A stretch of 64,000 bases of DNA. It comes from Bretschneidera sinensis. Taxonomy: Eukaryota > Streptophyta > Magnoliopsida > Brassicales > Akaniaceae. The stretch is taken from positions 142,530,328 through 142,594,327 of the forward strand of contig CM043700.1 of assembly GCA_023935145.1 (NCBI GenBank), written 5' to 3'. Of the stretch, positions 1 through 10,989 are shown piece by piece. A program made the translations under genes and the position numbers. The notes beneath the pieces were generated by a model that was given only the letters and a program-made list of their open reading frames with translations, was not told the DNA's origin and searched no databases. Numbering within the stretch: position 1 is the stretch's first letter; each line of letters begins with the position of its first letter.

Positions 1-15
1 GAAGGTGCTACACTT

Positions 16-1866
16 CACGAGATGTGGTGTTCGATGAAGCATCTTTTTTGTGGTACTTATAAAAGAGGTGTTGCCAGACTCAAGAGAATTTAGAGACAAG
101 TTGCAACAAAAGATTAGGGAGCATACTTTTCAACTCTAACCAAGTTTAGATGAATCAGAAGATACAAACGGTAATGATGTCGAACAAAGAGTAACTCGTA
201 ATCCTTGGCAAACTAGCGTGTATCAACAACCAGACGAAGAAGGTGGGCCTAGTGAAACGAAAGAATTAACTCCACAATCTCAACTCCAAAGGTCAATAAG
301 AACACGAAGGCTAAATCCTAAATACACCAATGCAGCCATAGTTGAAGAAGCAACTGTAACAGAACTTGAGACGTTTGAAGAAGCATCGCAGAGTTCTGAG
401 TGGATGACAACTATGAATGAAGAGATCGCTGCACTTGAGCAAAATCAAACTTGGGATCTTTTGCCAAAGCCAAAAGATGTGAAACTCATATCCTGCAAGT
501 GGGTTTACAAGATAAAGCGTCATCCAGATGGGTCGATCGAGAGGTGTAAGGCTTGATTGGTAGCTCATAGTTTCTCTCGGCAGTATGAACTAGACTATGA
601 TGAAACGTTTAGTCCAATGGCGAAACTTACAACTGTACGAGTTTTACTCGTGCTTGCAGCCAAAAAAGACTGGAATTTGTGGCAGATGGGTGTGAATAAT
701 GCTTTTCTTCATGGAGAGCTAGATCAGGAGATCTACATAATCCAACCAATGGGCTTTCAGAGCGAAGATCATCCTGAATAAGCGTGTAAGCTGTGAAAAG
801 CATTCTACAGATTTAAACAAGCACCCAGGGCGTGGTATGGTAAGATTACTGAATTTCTGACACAAAGTGGTTATTCAGTAACACCTACAGATTCCAGCTT
901 GTTTGTCAAATCCGATGGAGGAAAGCTAGTTAACGTTCTAGTATATGTGGATAATTTAATCATAACCGGTGATGATGAGGCAGAAATTCTTCGGACAAAG
1001 GAGAATTTATCAGTTTGTTTCCAGATGAAAGAACTTGGGCAGCTCAAACACTTCATTGGTCTAGAGGTTGATCGCACACAAGGAGGAATATTTCTCTGTC
1101 AGCAAAAATATTCCAAAGATTTGTTGAAGAGGTTCGGAATGCTCGAATGCAAGCCGATTTCAACGTCGATGTAACCAAATGCCAAGATGTGTGCACATGA
1201 AGGCAAAAACTTGGAAGATACAACGATGTATCAACAATTGGTAGGTAGTCTAATATACTTAACATTGACTCGATCTGGTATTTCTTACGCAGTTGGTGTG
1301 ATGAGTCGGTACATGAAAAATCCAAAGAAGTCTCATTTGGAAGCAGTTCGATGAATACTGAGATATGTAAAGAGTGCAATTGATTATGGTCTTTTGTACA
1401 AGAAAGGTGAAGACTGCAAGTTAGTTGGTTATTGTGATGCTGACTATGCAGGAGATCATGACATCAGGAGATGACCAACTGGGTATGTGTTTAAGCTTGG
1501 TTCCGAAACGATTTCTTCGTGTGGCAAGAGACAGCCAACGGTATCATTGTCAACCACCAAAGCTGAGTATCGAGCAGCAGCAATGGTAGCTCAAGAGAGT
1601 GCATGGTTGATACAGCTGATGAATAATCTACATCAACTAGTAGATTATGCAGTTTTGTTGTATTGTGACAACCAGTCGGCAATTCGTTTGATTAAGAATC
1701 CGGTCTTTCATGCAAGAACTAAGCATGTTGAAGTGCACTATCATTTTATCAGAGAAAAGGTTCTGCAAGAAGAATTTGAGATGAAGCAAATCAAGACATA
1801 TGATCAAGTTGCGGACTTGTTCACAAAAGGTTTGAGCACCAGCAAGTTCGAAATGTTTCGTCGTTA
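16..1866 (+). pseudogene. copia pol remnant (integrase tail, RT, RNase H)
   Basis: Conceptual translation gives the copia RT block: WKWVYKIK-like start near 490-530, FSPMAKLTTVR near 610-640, NAFLHGELDQEIY near 700-735, and the active-site region near 938-965. There the usual YVDD reads YVDN, so a catalytic Asp is lost. RNase H follows with [12 protein letters not shown] (about 1430-1460), the [10 protein letters not shown] block (about 1550-1580) and the CDNQSAIRL and [15 protein letters not shown] blocks (about 1665-1755). Stops interrupt at about 554, 779, 1172, 1352 and 1473, with no open frame across the whole region. It would have encoded the polyprotein that copies and integrates the element. 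It is plainly non-functional here. Confidence 0.9.
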
Positions 1867-1909
1867 GTTCGGCACAATGCAAAGAGCGAGAGCCGGTGTT
1901 GAGGGGGAG

Positions 1910-2444
1910 TGTTGAAGATCAACCCCAGCCCATTACAAAGCCCAATCTATTTTCATTTCAGCCCAAGGAAAATAAAAGCCCAATCCATTTTATCTAAACC
2001 CAAGACAATGGAAGCTTCTCAACAAATGTGGAAGGAAGATATTTTTACGAGAAAAGTGTAACGGGTTATCAACAAACGTAGAAAATAGCTTTTTTTAGGA
2101 GAAGTGTGTAAAATGTGGTAATAATGTGTGGCTAGGATTATTTCTCAATTTAATATTTGTATGGTGTAGATTGCATAGCGAGGACTATAAATACCCTTTT
2201 GCATTAGGGAAATGTATCCTCCAAAAAAATAAGTCTTTGTATCCTTAGCTTGAGTATGGATTCTTGAGTGTTTGAGTTGTGAGCTTTCTATTGAGTGTTT
2301 ATTTGTATTTCTCTTCAAATTGTCAGTGGTATTTGAAGAGTGTTGTAGTGTATTTTATTGTGGATATAATACAAGTAATTTGTTTACTTGTTTGGGTCAA
2401 ATATTAGTAAATTTAGAGTTGTATACTCTAAATTTTACTCAACA
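1910..2444 (+). repeat. 3' LTR of the left-edge copia element
   Basis: The LTR starts TGTTGA directly after the polypurine tract GAGGGGGAG and ends TCAACA at 2444, giving short inverted termini and a length of 535 bp. It contains the TATA-like stretch ACTATAAATACC near 2184-2195. The partner LTR is outside the window, so the target-site duplication cannot be checked. Confidence 0.75.
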
Positions 2445-2982
2445 ATCAATAGAATTTTCCAAAAAGAAGGAACAATGATAATACAAAGGCTAGTACTACA
2501 TGCTGAATCTCACCAATGGAGAGCAAATTCAAGACTTAGATAAATTTGAAAGTAGGGAAAGTAGTTACTTTCGTTTTGGAACATGAGTAGACACATAGAA
2601 GGAAAAAAAAGAGGAAAAAACTAGACTGTTAGTCCTTCAAATTAAAGCTTTTAATTTATATCTAAAAAATTGATATTAAGCGTCGATAATCATATTAGCA
2701 AGTTTAATGCTATTATCTTATATCATAGTTAATTTTCCCCAAAAAAATTAGATAAATTTTTACAAGTTATAACCATTACCAACAAGTGGCCTCACGATTA
2801 TATTTTTTAAAGAATGAAAGAACTAAATAAAAATTCTTGTAGAATTTTTTTAAAGAAAGACAGAATTTCTAAAAATATATAATTTATTTGTGATTTATCT
2901 TGACACTTGAAAGAAACGAAATAAATAATTTATATTTTTTTAATTTTTAGTTTATCAAATTTAAAACTCTAAGCTCCAAGTA

Positions 2983-3326
2983 TTGACCGTGACCATGAAT
3001 ATTGCAGTCCAACGGTGGGCAGTGGGCATAGACGTTTGGAGAAGATCAAAGAGCTTGGGTGGAGGGTACTGGTGACAGGCTGTGATGGGGCCCCAGGTAT
3101 CGACCGTCAGATTGAAGTGGTCAAAATGATGGAGAAGGAAGGTGTACAAGTTGTGGGTCATTTTGGTGTAGGAGATTACCATGGGGCAGAGGTTTTTGAT
3201 CCTTCTATGGCTAAGGACATGAATGTGGTTTTAAAAAGGCTTATGTTCTCTACAACGCAGATTGAAGCTAAGGACATGAATGTGGTTTTAAAAAGGCTTA
3301 TGTTCTTAACAACGCAGATTGAATAG
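2983..3326 (+). pseudogene. carboxylesterase (CXE8-like) pseudogene, C-terminal third only
   Basis: The conceptual product matches the last third of the gene at 6636-7694 almost residue for residue (RRLEKIKELGWRVLVTGCDG, then the GDYHG His motif region). The N-terminal two thirds, the oxyanion-hole region and the nucleophile elbow are absent. The frame stays open to a stop at 3324-3326. The last 19 codons are directly duplicated (3210-3266 and 3267-3323, 57 bp each). With no start region or promoter, this is a truncated duplicate. The open frame probably only reflects its youth. Confidence 0.85.
3210..3323 (+). repeat. 57-bp direct tandem duplication in the CXE fragment
   Basis: Two adjacent 57-bp units (3210-3266, 3267-3323) both encode AKDMNVVLKRLMF and the residues after it. 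They differ by only a couple of bases near the 3' part. The intact gene has the unit once, so the duplication came after the copies diverged. It preserves the reading frame. Confidence 0.95.
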
Positions 3327-3624
3327 GGATTGAATATGATGGGTTGGGTTTCTAAGAAGTTGGGTTGCTTTTTAGTGGTTGGGCTAGGGCTCCACTCATG
3401 TTCTAAGCCCAAACAAAATCGAGCCTGGGTTTCATATTATGGACTATTAGCTACTTATTTAGTGGACCTCAAATTTGTTTACTAGGAATACGTATTTTAT
3501 TACATTTCAAATTAAAGCTTTTAAGAAAGAATAATTTCAAATCCTAAGATTCCTATAGCATTTATTGCATGAGAAGGAAAAAAGGGAAAAACGTTAGGTT
3601 AAGTTCCCGATGGGAATTTTGCCC

Positions 3625-3631
3625 TATAAAA
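3625..3631 (+). promoter_or_regulatory. TATA box of the MADS gene
   Basis: TATAAAA lies about 100 bp upstream of the ATG at 3727. Transcription would begin roughly 30 bp downstream (about 3655-3660), and no ATG occurs from there to 3727. An in-frame ATG at 3610 lies upstream of the TATA box and so is unlikely to be in the mRNA. Confidence 0.6.
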
Positions 3632-3726
3632 CACACACCCTACTTACTTTGATTGTTCACAACACAGTGGCTCCCTCAAGGCCAAAACAAACTCGAGAAA
3701 CAAAGAGAAAGAGAAGAAATCAAGTA

Positions 3727-4863
3727 ATGTCTAGAGATGAAAAGTATCCAAAAATAAGCTTCATAAAGAGAAAATCAACATTGAAGAAGAAAGCTAGGGA
3801 GCTGGCGACATTGTGCGATGCCTCCGTTTGCCTGATTTGCTATAGCCCTGACGGTGAGCTCGATACTTGGCCAGAAGATCAAAGTGTCGTGAAAGATATC
3901 GTCACGCGATACAAAGGACTTGCCGAGAAAGATGAAGTACGTAAGCAAAATCTTGATCTCAAAAGGTTTTTGGAGATGAAAAAGAAGAAATCACAGGTTA
4001 AAGCAGAGAAGAGTAGTAACAAGGCGGTGAACTTAGAAGAATTACCAACTTGGGACGAGAGACTGAACGAGTTGCCGAAGGAAGAATTGAAGGGTTTGGC
4101 CGGTTTCTTGGAGTCTAAGTTACAGATTTTGAATGAGAGAAGGAGGTTGCTGGAGATTGATAATAGAATCTCAGATCAGGCAAAAGAAATTCAGGTTGTT
4201 GATCTTGATGATCGCCTAATTGAGAGCAATTTAGCACCAGTCCCAGTTGATAATTTCAATTTGTATAATGAAGGAAATAATAGTAGTACTGATTTTGTTA
4301 TGCAGCAAGAGTATTATTACCAACCCCTACTCATGAGTAGTACTGATGTTGGGTCCATCACTCCTGATTATGGGGCTATGATGTTCGATCATCATGATCA
4401 AGCGGTTTTCAACTGTGAGATTTGGCCATGTAATTACAACAATGGAAGTACTAGAAGTACTAGTTGCACCCCTCTTTTCCTGGAAAATTCAGAGACTGGT
4501 TTTGTTATGGATCTTGAGTCGTCCTATTACCAATCACTACTCATGACCACTACTGATAATGGGGATATGGTGTTTGATCATCATGATCAAGCGGTTTTCA
4601 ACGGTGAGATTTGCACCCCTCTTTCACTGGAAAATTCAGATCAGACTAATTTTTTTGGGTTTGACCCGTTTGGGTCGATGCTGGTGGACAGTGATCATAA
4701 TTACAACAACATTACTAATGCTATTATGACTGCAGAGATTGACAACAATACTGATAATGCTCTTCTTGACGACAATGATGGTGTGTTGGGGTTTGCTACA
4801 AACAATGATTTTCTTCATGAAGTCTTGCCAATTTCAGTGTGGACACAGCAGCCATTAATGTGA
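3727..4863 (+). CDS. type I (M-type) MADS-box transcription factor, intronless
   Basis: A single exon of 378 codons. The N-terminus has the MADS DNA-binding core: KISFIKRKSTLKKKARELAT, then LCDASVCLICYSPDG and a TWPED segment typical of type I plant MADS proteins. There is no K-box. After about residue 95 comes a lysine-rich and then leucine-rich segment (TWDERLNELPKEELKGLAGF), then a long acidic Asn/Asp-rich tail. The tail contains an internal duplication: the block ending MMFDHHDQAVFN (about 4291-4498) recurs as MVFDHHDQAVFN (about 4499-4645). Type I genes of this kind act mainly in female gametophyte and endosperm (family knowledge). The start at 3727 is chosen because the TATA box lies at 3625. 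It leaves the MADS N-terminal arm short, while the upstream frame (about 3700-3726) still reads basic residues resembling the missing arm. The subgroup (Mbeta or Mgamma) is not resolved. It may be an ageing paralogue. Confidence 0.75.
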   Translation: MSRDEKYPKISFIKRKSTLKKKARELATLCDASVCLICYSPDGELDTWPEDQSVVKDIVTRYKGLAEKDEVRKQNLDLKRFLEMKKKKSQVKAEKSSNKAVNLEELPTWDERLNELPKEELKGLAGFLESKLQILNERRRLLEIDNRISDQAKEIQVVDLDDRLIESNLAPVPVDNFNLYNEGNNSSTDFVMQQEYYYQPLLMSSTDVGSITPDYGAMMFDHHDQAVFNCEIWPCNYNNGSTRSTSCTPLFLENSETGFVMDLESSYYQSLLMTTTDNGDMVFDHHDQAVFNGEICTPLSLENSDQTNFFGFDPFGSMLVDSDHNYNNITNAIMTAEIDNNTDNALLDDNDGVLGFATNNDFLHEVLPISVWTQQPLM

Positions 4864-5299
4864 AGGATAGCCAGTTAACAAGCAAAATACTAATATGGTT
4901 CCTCTTTTTGTTTTCTTTTTCTAATCTTTATTCGGAGTTCAATTTTTTTTTCTCAATCTGCTACTTTTGTATGGTAGTTTAATCTAACAAAGGAGAATAT
5001 ATCTCCCAATTTTGTAAGGAATATATATATATTTTTGAGAGTTATGGAATATATATTATACTATTGTCTTCTGTTAATTATATAATTTTTTTATATAGCA
5101 AATATAAAGATCCGGGTCTTGTTAATTAGATAATTTGCCATCACATAATTGATTCACCTTCTTCTTTACCATATACTACGTAAGCATAATAATTCATTAA
5201 TTCTATATTTCTATAATCTCCCCATTGGGATATATAGGCAATGTTTTATACTTAGCTCGGGGAATAAGAGGGATTAATTTTCCTGATATATGTTCCTTT
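4864..5299. other. MADS 3' flank, AT-rich spacer
   Basis: This is AT-rich sequence following the MADS stop, with several AATAAA-like and TATATA stretches (about 4995-5060) that could serve as the 3' end of the transcript. No coding or repeat signal was recognised. Confidence 0.4.
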
Positions 5300-5448
5300 A
5301 GTGCCACCGTGCATTACTGATCTGATGTGGGAATTGGCGTTGCCACTTTGTGTTGACCTTGATAATAAGTATTGCAATCCATAGGTGGGCGGTGAGTCCA
5401 GATGTTTGGAGAAGATCAAAGAGCTTGGACGGAGGGTATGGGTGAAAA
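5300..5448 (+). pseudogene. second carboxylesterase fragment
   Basis: About 150 bp match the CXE gene around 7350-7500 (GATCTGATGTGGGAATTGGC, the GTTGACC stretch, and the segment encoding RCLEKIKELG). The product would cover about residues 243-288. It has lost reading-frame continuity (a TAG where the gene reads ACGGTG) and both flanks. With the fragment at 2983-3326 it shows that the CXE locus was once a tandem array. Confidence 0.75.
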
Positions 5449-5737
5449 AGTCCGTACCTATAACACAAGTACATATGAAAAATATATAATACAATAGTCT
5501 ATTTCATCATTAAATGACATGAAAAGAGAAAAAAAAATAAATATTTTTTTCATCTAATTATATAGATTCTTATGTCATATATTTTTTATAAAATTAATTC
5601 AGACAATTTATTTCATTACTTTTACTACTTCAAAAAAATCTTCTTAATTATTTTTTTACTAACAAGTCAAAACTTGTCGATGTTATCTCCAAACTCCAAG
5701 CTCCAAGTACAGATTATCCTACACCAATTCAATAATT

Positions 5738-6053
5738 TAGATCTAGAAAATTGATATGAAGCGTTCATAATCATATTAGCAAGTTTAATTCTATTATTTT
5801 ATATCATAGTCAATTTTCCCAAAAAAAGTTAGATAAATTTTTTCAAGTTATAACCATTACCAACAAGTGGCCTCACCATTATATTTTTTTAAAGAATGAA
5901 AGGACTAAATAAAAATTCTTAAGTAGAATTTTTTAAAGAAAGACAGAATTTCTAAAAATATATAATTTATTTGTGATTTATCTCGACACTTGAAAGAAAC
6001 TAAATATATTTTTAATTATTTTTTTAAAATTTTAGCTTATCAAATTTAAAACT
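5738..6053 (+). repeat. upstream repeat of the CXE locus (second copy)
   Basis: A direct copy of 2657-2968 (shared blocks such as AACAAGTGGCCTCAC and AAAGACAGAATTTCTAAAAA), lying about 600 bp upstream of the full-length CXE start. It marks the left side of the segmental duplication unit. Confidence 0.85.
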
Positions 6054-6635
6054 TATTATAAAAGTCTTGATTGGAAACCACTCTTCACTTTTCTAGATTA
6101 CTAGTGGGATATTTAAAAATTGATGGTAGGTGCACTCATTAATATATAAATTTTCTTTTTGGTATTAAAAGTTTTTAAAGGTATTTGAGTTTTTTTTAGT
6201 ACATTAAGAAGAAAGGGGATAAAATTTAAGTCTTGACAAAAAATTGTGTATATCAGACTTAAATTAATGTTTTAGATTTGTTCAAAATTTTATTAATAAT
6301 TTTAGTTTTATTAATAAAATCAAAATATGTGATTAAAAAAATAATATAATTAATAAAAAAATTTAAAATATTAATAAAATTTTAATCGAGTTTAATGGTA
6401 TACTAAAAATTCCTCCTAAGGTGAAAGGATATTTGGGATTTGACCGAGGACAATGCCGCACTCCTTCCTACGTACATCCGTCCTAGGAAATTGTAACGAT
6501 CGGTGTTAACCAGTTGTATGTTGGAAGCATGTGCTTTGGCTTTATTGTTAATAGCCTCATCAACACATTTCTGATGTTGTCGTCAATAAAAATGTATCTC
6601 TAGTTGAAAAGGGTTGCCTGCATGACCTAACGTCC

Positions 6636-7694
6636 ATGGAAATAAGACCATCATCCCTTCCAAAGCCACAAACACAGTCCAAAATGCCTTGTCAAACTCC
6701 AACAACTAATCCTACCATTGATCCCTATGACCGCCTCCAGATCATCCGCAACACCGACGGCTCGATCACTCGCCTTCTTAAATTTCCAAGCACCTCACCA
6801 ACACCAACCCCTGATCTCAACAACCCATCTCCTGTCCTCAGCAAAGACATCGTGGTCAACCAATCTAAGGACACATTTGCTCGGATTTTCTTACCCCGGC
6901 AAGCACTTGATAATTCCTCCTCTTCAGCGACTGCTAAGCTACCTCTCGTAGTTTGCTTCCACAGTGGAGGCTTCATTCTCTTTAGTGCAACCACAGTTAT
7001 CTTCCATGATTTTTGCTCAAACATGGCCGTTGACCTCAACATCATCATCATATCCTTGGATTACCGTCTTGCTCCCGAGCATCGGCTGCCAGCGGCCTAC
7101 GATGATGCCATGGACGCATTGCACTGGATCAAAACAGCTCAAGATGATTGGTTGAGACAATTCGCTGATTTTTCCACTTGTTTCCTTATGGGCGATGGCG
7201 CTGGTGGTAACATAGCCTACCACGCAGGACTACGTGCCGCTGATGCCGCTCATGATATTGAGCCCTTGAAAATCAAAGGGCTGATATTGCGCCAACCATT
7301 CTTTGGTGGGAACCAGAGGACAAAGTCAGAGTTGAGGTTGGTCAATGATCCTATATTGTCACTGTGCGTTAGTGATCTGTTATGGGAATTGGCGTTGCCA
7401 GTTGGTGTTGACCGTGACCATGAGTATTGCAATCCAACGGTGAACAGTGGGCATAGACGTTTGGAGAAGATCAAAGAGCTTGGGTGGAGGGTACTGGTGA
7501 CAGGCTGTGATGGGGCCCCAGGTATTGACCGTCAGATTGAAGTGGTCAAAATGATGGAGAAGAAAGGTGTACAAGTTGTGGGTCATTTTGGTGTAGGAGA
7601 TTACCATGGGGGAGAGGTTGTTGATCCTTCTAAGGCTAAGGACATGAATGTGATTTTAAAAAGGCTTATGTTCTCTACAACGCAGATCGAATAG
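6636..7694 (+). CDS. plant class I carboxylesterase (CXE8-like), probably catalytically dead
   Basis: A single-exon frame of 352 codons with the alpha/beta-hydrolase fold of the plant CXE/HSL family, which hydrolyses short esters and includes the inactive GA receptor GID1. Visible in order: DPYDRLQIIRNTDGSITR near the N-terminus, the oxyanion-hole region HSGGF (109-113), DYRLAPEHRLPAAYDD (142-157), the nucleophile elbow GDGAGGN (186-192), the acid region CDGAPGIDR (291-299) and the His motif GDYHGGE (321-327). Family members have Ser in the elbow (GDSAGGN) and Asp in DP. Here residue 188 is Gly (codon GGC) and 294 is Ala, so only His324 of the triad remains. Length and frame are otherwise intact. 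The ATG at 6684 (residue 17) is an equally good start and fits usual family lengths better. It is flanked by two decayed copies of itself. It could be a binding-only protein or an early pseudogene. Confidence 0.8.
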   Translation: MEIRPSSLPKPQTQSKMPCQTPTTNPTIDPYDRLQIIRNTDGSITRLLKFPSTSPTPTPDLNNPSPVLSKDIVVNQSKDTFARIFLPRQALDNSSSSATAKLPLVVCFHSGGFILFSATTVIFHDFCSNMAVDLNIIIISLDYRLAPEHRLPAAYDDAMDALHWIKTAQDDWLRQFADFSTCFLMGDGAGGNIAYHAGLRAADAAHDIEPLKIKGLILRQPFFGGNQRTKSELRLVNDPILSLCVSDLLWELALPVGVDRDHEYCNPTVNSGHRRLEKIKELGWRVLVTGCDGAPGIDRQIEVVKMMEKKGVQVVGHFGVGDYHGGEVVDPSKAKDMNVILKRLMFSTTQIE

Positions 7695-7870
7695 GGAATG
7701 AATGTGATGGGTTGGGTTTCTAAGAAGTTGGGTTGCTTTTTAGTGGTTGGGCTAGGGCTCGACTCATGTATTAAGCCCAAACAAAATCGAGCCTGGGTTT
7801 CATTTTATGGACTATTAGCTACTTAATTAGTGGACCTCAAATTTGTTTACTAGGAATACTTATTTTATTA

Positions 7871-10800
7871 TATTAAAATGATTTCTCATGATGCATGCGC
7901 AATTGCGTGCCACTTTAATCATCTAAATAAAATACTCCGTAAAAGTTAGAAAAGTATATATTTAGCGGTGCAAGTCGATCGATTACTGGCCTAATCATTG
8001 TGTTAATTAATATAAATGGCTCCGATTCAGTGAAATATTATAATTATTGATTAGCATTGCGGACCCTATAACTTGATTCATTTGCTTGTATCGTGCGGTG
8101 AGAGCTTACACTTCATGTGGTTCCTATCGTGCGATAAATTAATGCAATTGAAAACAAATTAATAACAAATGGGAAGCCACTCATATAAAATCACCATGTA
8201 ATCAGTAATGTCCAAACATTTTTTAAAATTTTTATTCAAAAATAAAAAAAAATAAAATTTCAGAAATTTCAAGTAATTACGTCTCCACATGCTACCGTAG
8301 GATCTCAATGAAATATCTTTGATTCTCATGAATCGATAAACGAGTACAAAACACTTAAATTTTATATAAAAAGTAAATAATACGTAGAGATAAACTATTC
8401 TGTTGAATAAAATTATAAATTAAAACATGCAATACACATAAATTTTGATTATAGACTGGTTCTCATTAAAATCTAAAATTTAAATAGTTTAAATTCATGT
8501 GTAAAAGCAACGTAATACAAACTTTATTTTACTTATTTTTAACTCCATCTTTAATAGTACAATGGAAATCTCTAGCGAATAAAAACGATGAAACAATCTC
8601 CATTAGGAAACAAACTTTACTCGCTTTGGTTATCTTTTAACGTACACTAACAATGGGTGACTATATATCCCTTATGTGTAAAGAATATAATGTTTTTAAG
8701 GTTGAGAATGAGTAACTATATATATCTCTTGTGTGTAGAGAATAATGTCTCTAGAGTTAAGAATAAGAGAAATGACATGGTTTATCATAGTAATTCAATA
8801 ACTCACTCATCAAAGACTCAATGATCAACTATAAGTTACGTATATTAACTAATTCATATTAAAATGTTAAGTTTATCGTAAATAGATTGCTTAAACTGAT
8901 TTTATATCTCACTTAATAAATCAACACTTAACTTATTTTGTGATAAAATTCAAAAACTCACAAATAATATAAGCTCAAGATAATTCTAACAGTTAATTGT
9001 ATTCATCTATTAAAAAATTGAGATATAATAATAATAATAATAATAATGTAAGCACCTTGTTTAATATTTTCCAGGAAGGATATGAAGAGTGTGCATATGA
9101 ATTAGCAATTCGTCGTTTTCTCCAGACGATATCACCTCTCTAATTTCATTATCATCAGAATGTTGCTGAGAGAAAAGACAAGAAAAAAGAAACAAAAAGA
9201 TTTTTCATGATTCGATTACCCGTTATGTGTGATGAACATCCTGGCACGTAAACAACACTTTAATTAATTTATTCAAATAAAACAAGGTATCCAAACTAAG
9301 AATTTAATTTGGTCAAGCCTTAGTACCACGCTGTTACATAGTTCTAAATTCTAATGGCTCTAAAATAGCCAACTCGACATAAACCAAGAGTGAGGTAAGC
9401 CTGTAAGTGATGTTGGGTTATTAAATAATATCATATGATTAATAATTAAATCAATCAAATGGGGAACTCTTATGTATCTCGATTGTTGTTTTTGCTGTTG
9501 TTTTGAAAAATTATTGATGTTTGTCTGTATTTGATGAGAGTAGCATGAGACAAAAAAAAAACATTAATCAAAGCAAGAAATACAAAAATATGGGTGGCTC
9601 CATAGCTCTAAGTAGATATGGCTATGAAAAAAGTTAAAAGTTAGGGCTCTGATTAGTAATTAATTATGACTAATTATAGGGTGTCCTAGTGTTATCTTTT
9701 TTACTTTTTACTCTTTAGTCAATTTGTTAATGGCACATTTACCAATACAAAACAAGCAATGTTTGTCTTTATTTGTACTCATCCAAATTAATAAATAAAA
9801 AAGGTTATATTAATTTCATGGAAAAAGCAGTGGACAGAAACTTTTCATGTGCAATATTGATGCACAGTTGGAAGTAAATCTATCATGATTGAATGATTAG
9901 GTTTTGGTTTTAATTATAAAAATAATTATGGTGGGTTATTTCACATGTCGAAAGATCTTTTTAATTATTTTTGATTAATTCTATATTTATCGTATGCTTA
10001 ATTTTGCTAAAGCACTTTTAATTTTGTTTTTTTTTTCAAATGAGTCATTGAGTTTTTGTTTTTAACCCTTTCATTTTTTATGTGAGTGAAGTTTACTATC
10101 TAAATTTTTTACGATAATAAGTGATTTTATTAACTTGTTAGGATCGAACGTCTACCATTATATCAAAAATTAAAATTGATAACGAAAGTGCAACTCAAAT
10201 AACTTTACCGCATAACAGCATAAACATCACTTTTTAATAGAAAATTTGCTATCAACACTTGACCAACACAACTAAACCTAATATAAACATATTTTCAATA
10301 TAAACATGATAGGGATGTTTTTGTAACTATCCCTAATTTTGATCAATTGCGATTTTGAAGTAAGAGGATCAGATTTGAACGTATAAGCTAGCTATCCACA
10401 AGATGGTCCTCACTCCTCAGGTCTTGTATGTTGTTTTTACATGTTCATTTGAATTATGAACAGTCCATAAATCTCATGTTTAAAGGATTCATTTTATGCT
10501 AATAAATTAATGTATAGTAGACTTAACTGCTGTGCTTTTACTACAGAATTAAACTCGTTATCGACACAAATGATTAAGTATACAATTTCCACCAAGTTTT
10601 CACATGCTTCTAGTCTAGGGTAGGCTTAAAGCAAAGGACATATGATGGGAACTTGATAGATTGGATGCCATGAAAGAATGAAATGTTAAACATTAAACAA
10701 AAAGGCAAGAAAACAAGTGAGGTACAGATCAGTGAGAGAGGTAGGGCAGGTGATATCCATGATACCAATTCTAAGAGATGTCGTTTTATGGTGATGGAGA

Positions 10801-10989
10801 ATAGTTTGTTTTGTGCACAGAACATACACAAGTGTTTTTTCCTTTATAAAGTAAAAAGCTAGGAGGTTGGATTAGAGAGGAGATGGTGGTGTGGTGACAG
10901 AACAAAGAGCAAATGGTTCCACGTGATGCGGGCCTTTTGGAAGAGTACGGGAATGGGACTGTCATTGCCCTCACCTGTGGCGGCTGCCT
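7871..10989. other. gene-free AT-rich spacer
   Basis: No supported gene. Contents seen: a roughly 55-bp direct duplication at about 8656-8765 (ACTATATAT, CTTATGTGT and AGAATAATGT-like blocks twice), an (ATA)n tract at 9023-9048, and a less AT-rich segment at about 10850-10990 (ATGGTTCCACGTGATGCGGG) that might be promoter-like. Short open frames on the minus strand near 10610-10974 show no recognisable domain. Confidence 0.5.

Larger units (their letters stand above)
1..2444 (+). mobile_element. Ty1/copia LTR retrotransposon, 3' part, decayed
   Basis: The window opens inside a copia element running left to right. In order it shows the end of the integrase/linker region (around 16-60), reverse transcriptase (about 390-1380), RNase H (about 1410-1866), a purine-rich tract at 1901-1909 and one LTR at 1910-2444. 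The 5' LTR, gag and protease lie outside the window. The coding part has several stop codons and frame changes, so this copy is dead. A related copy, better kept in RNase H, lies in the opposite orientation at the right edge (62944-64000). Confidence 0.9.
2657..3505 (+). repeat. Duplicated block: upstream repeat + CXE 3' end + downstream flank (deleted copy)
   Basis: Bases 2657-2968 match 5738-6053, 2983-3326 match the end of the CXE gene (from about 7409), and 3327-3505 match 7695-7870. The order and strand are the same as at the intact CXE locus. About 1.34 kb present there (6054 to about 7408) is missing here. The block is therefore a direct segmental duplicate with an internal deletion that removed the promoter and the first roughly 260 codons. 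The MADS gene follows at once. Confidence 0.85.

Noticed and set aside
10610..10974. Overlapping minus-strand open frames, hydrophobic in part
   Set aside because: Low-complexity hydrophobic translation typical of CT/AG-rich noncoding DNA; no start context or homology.
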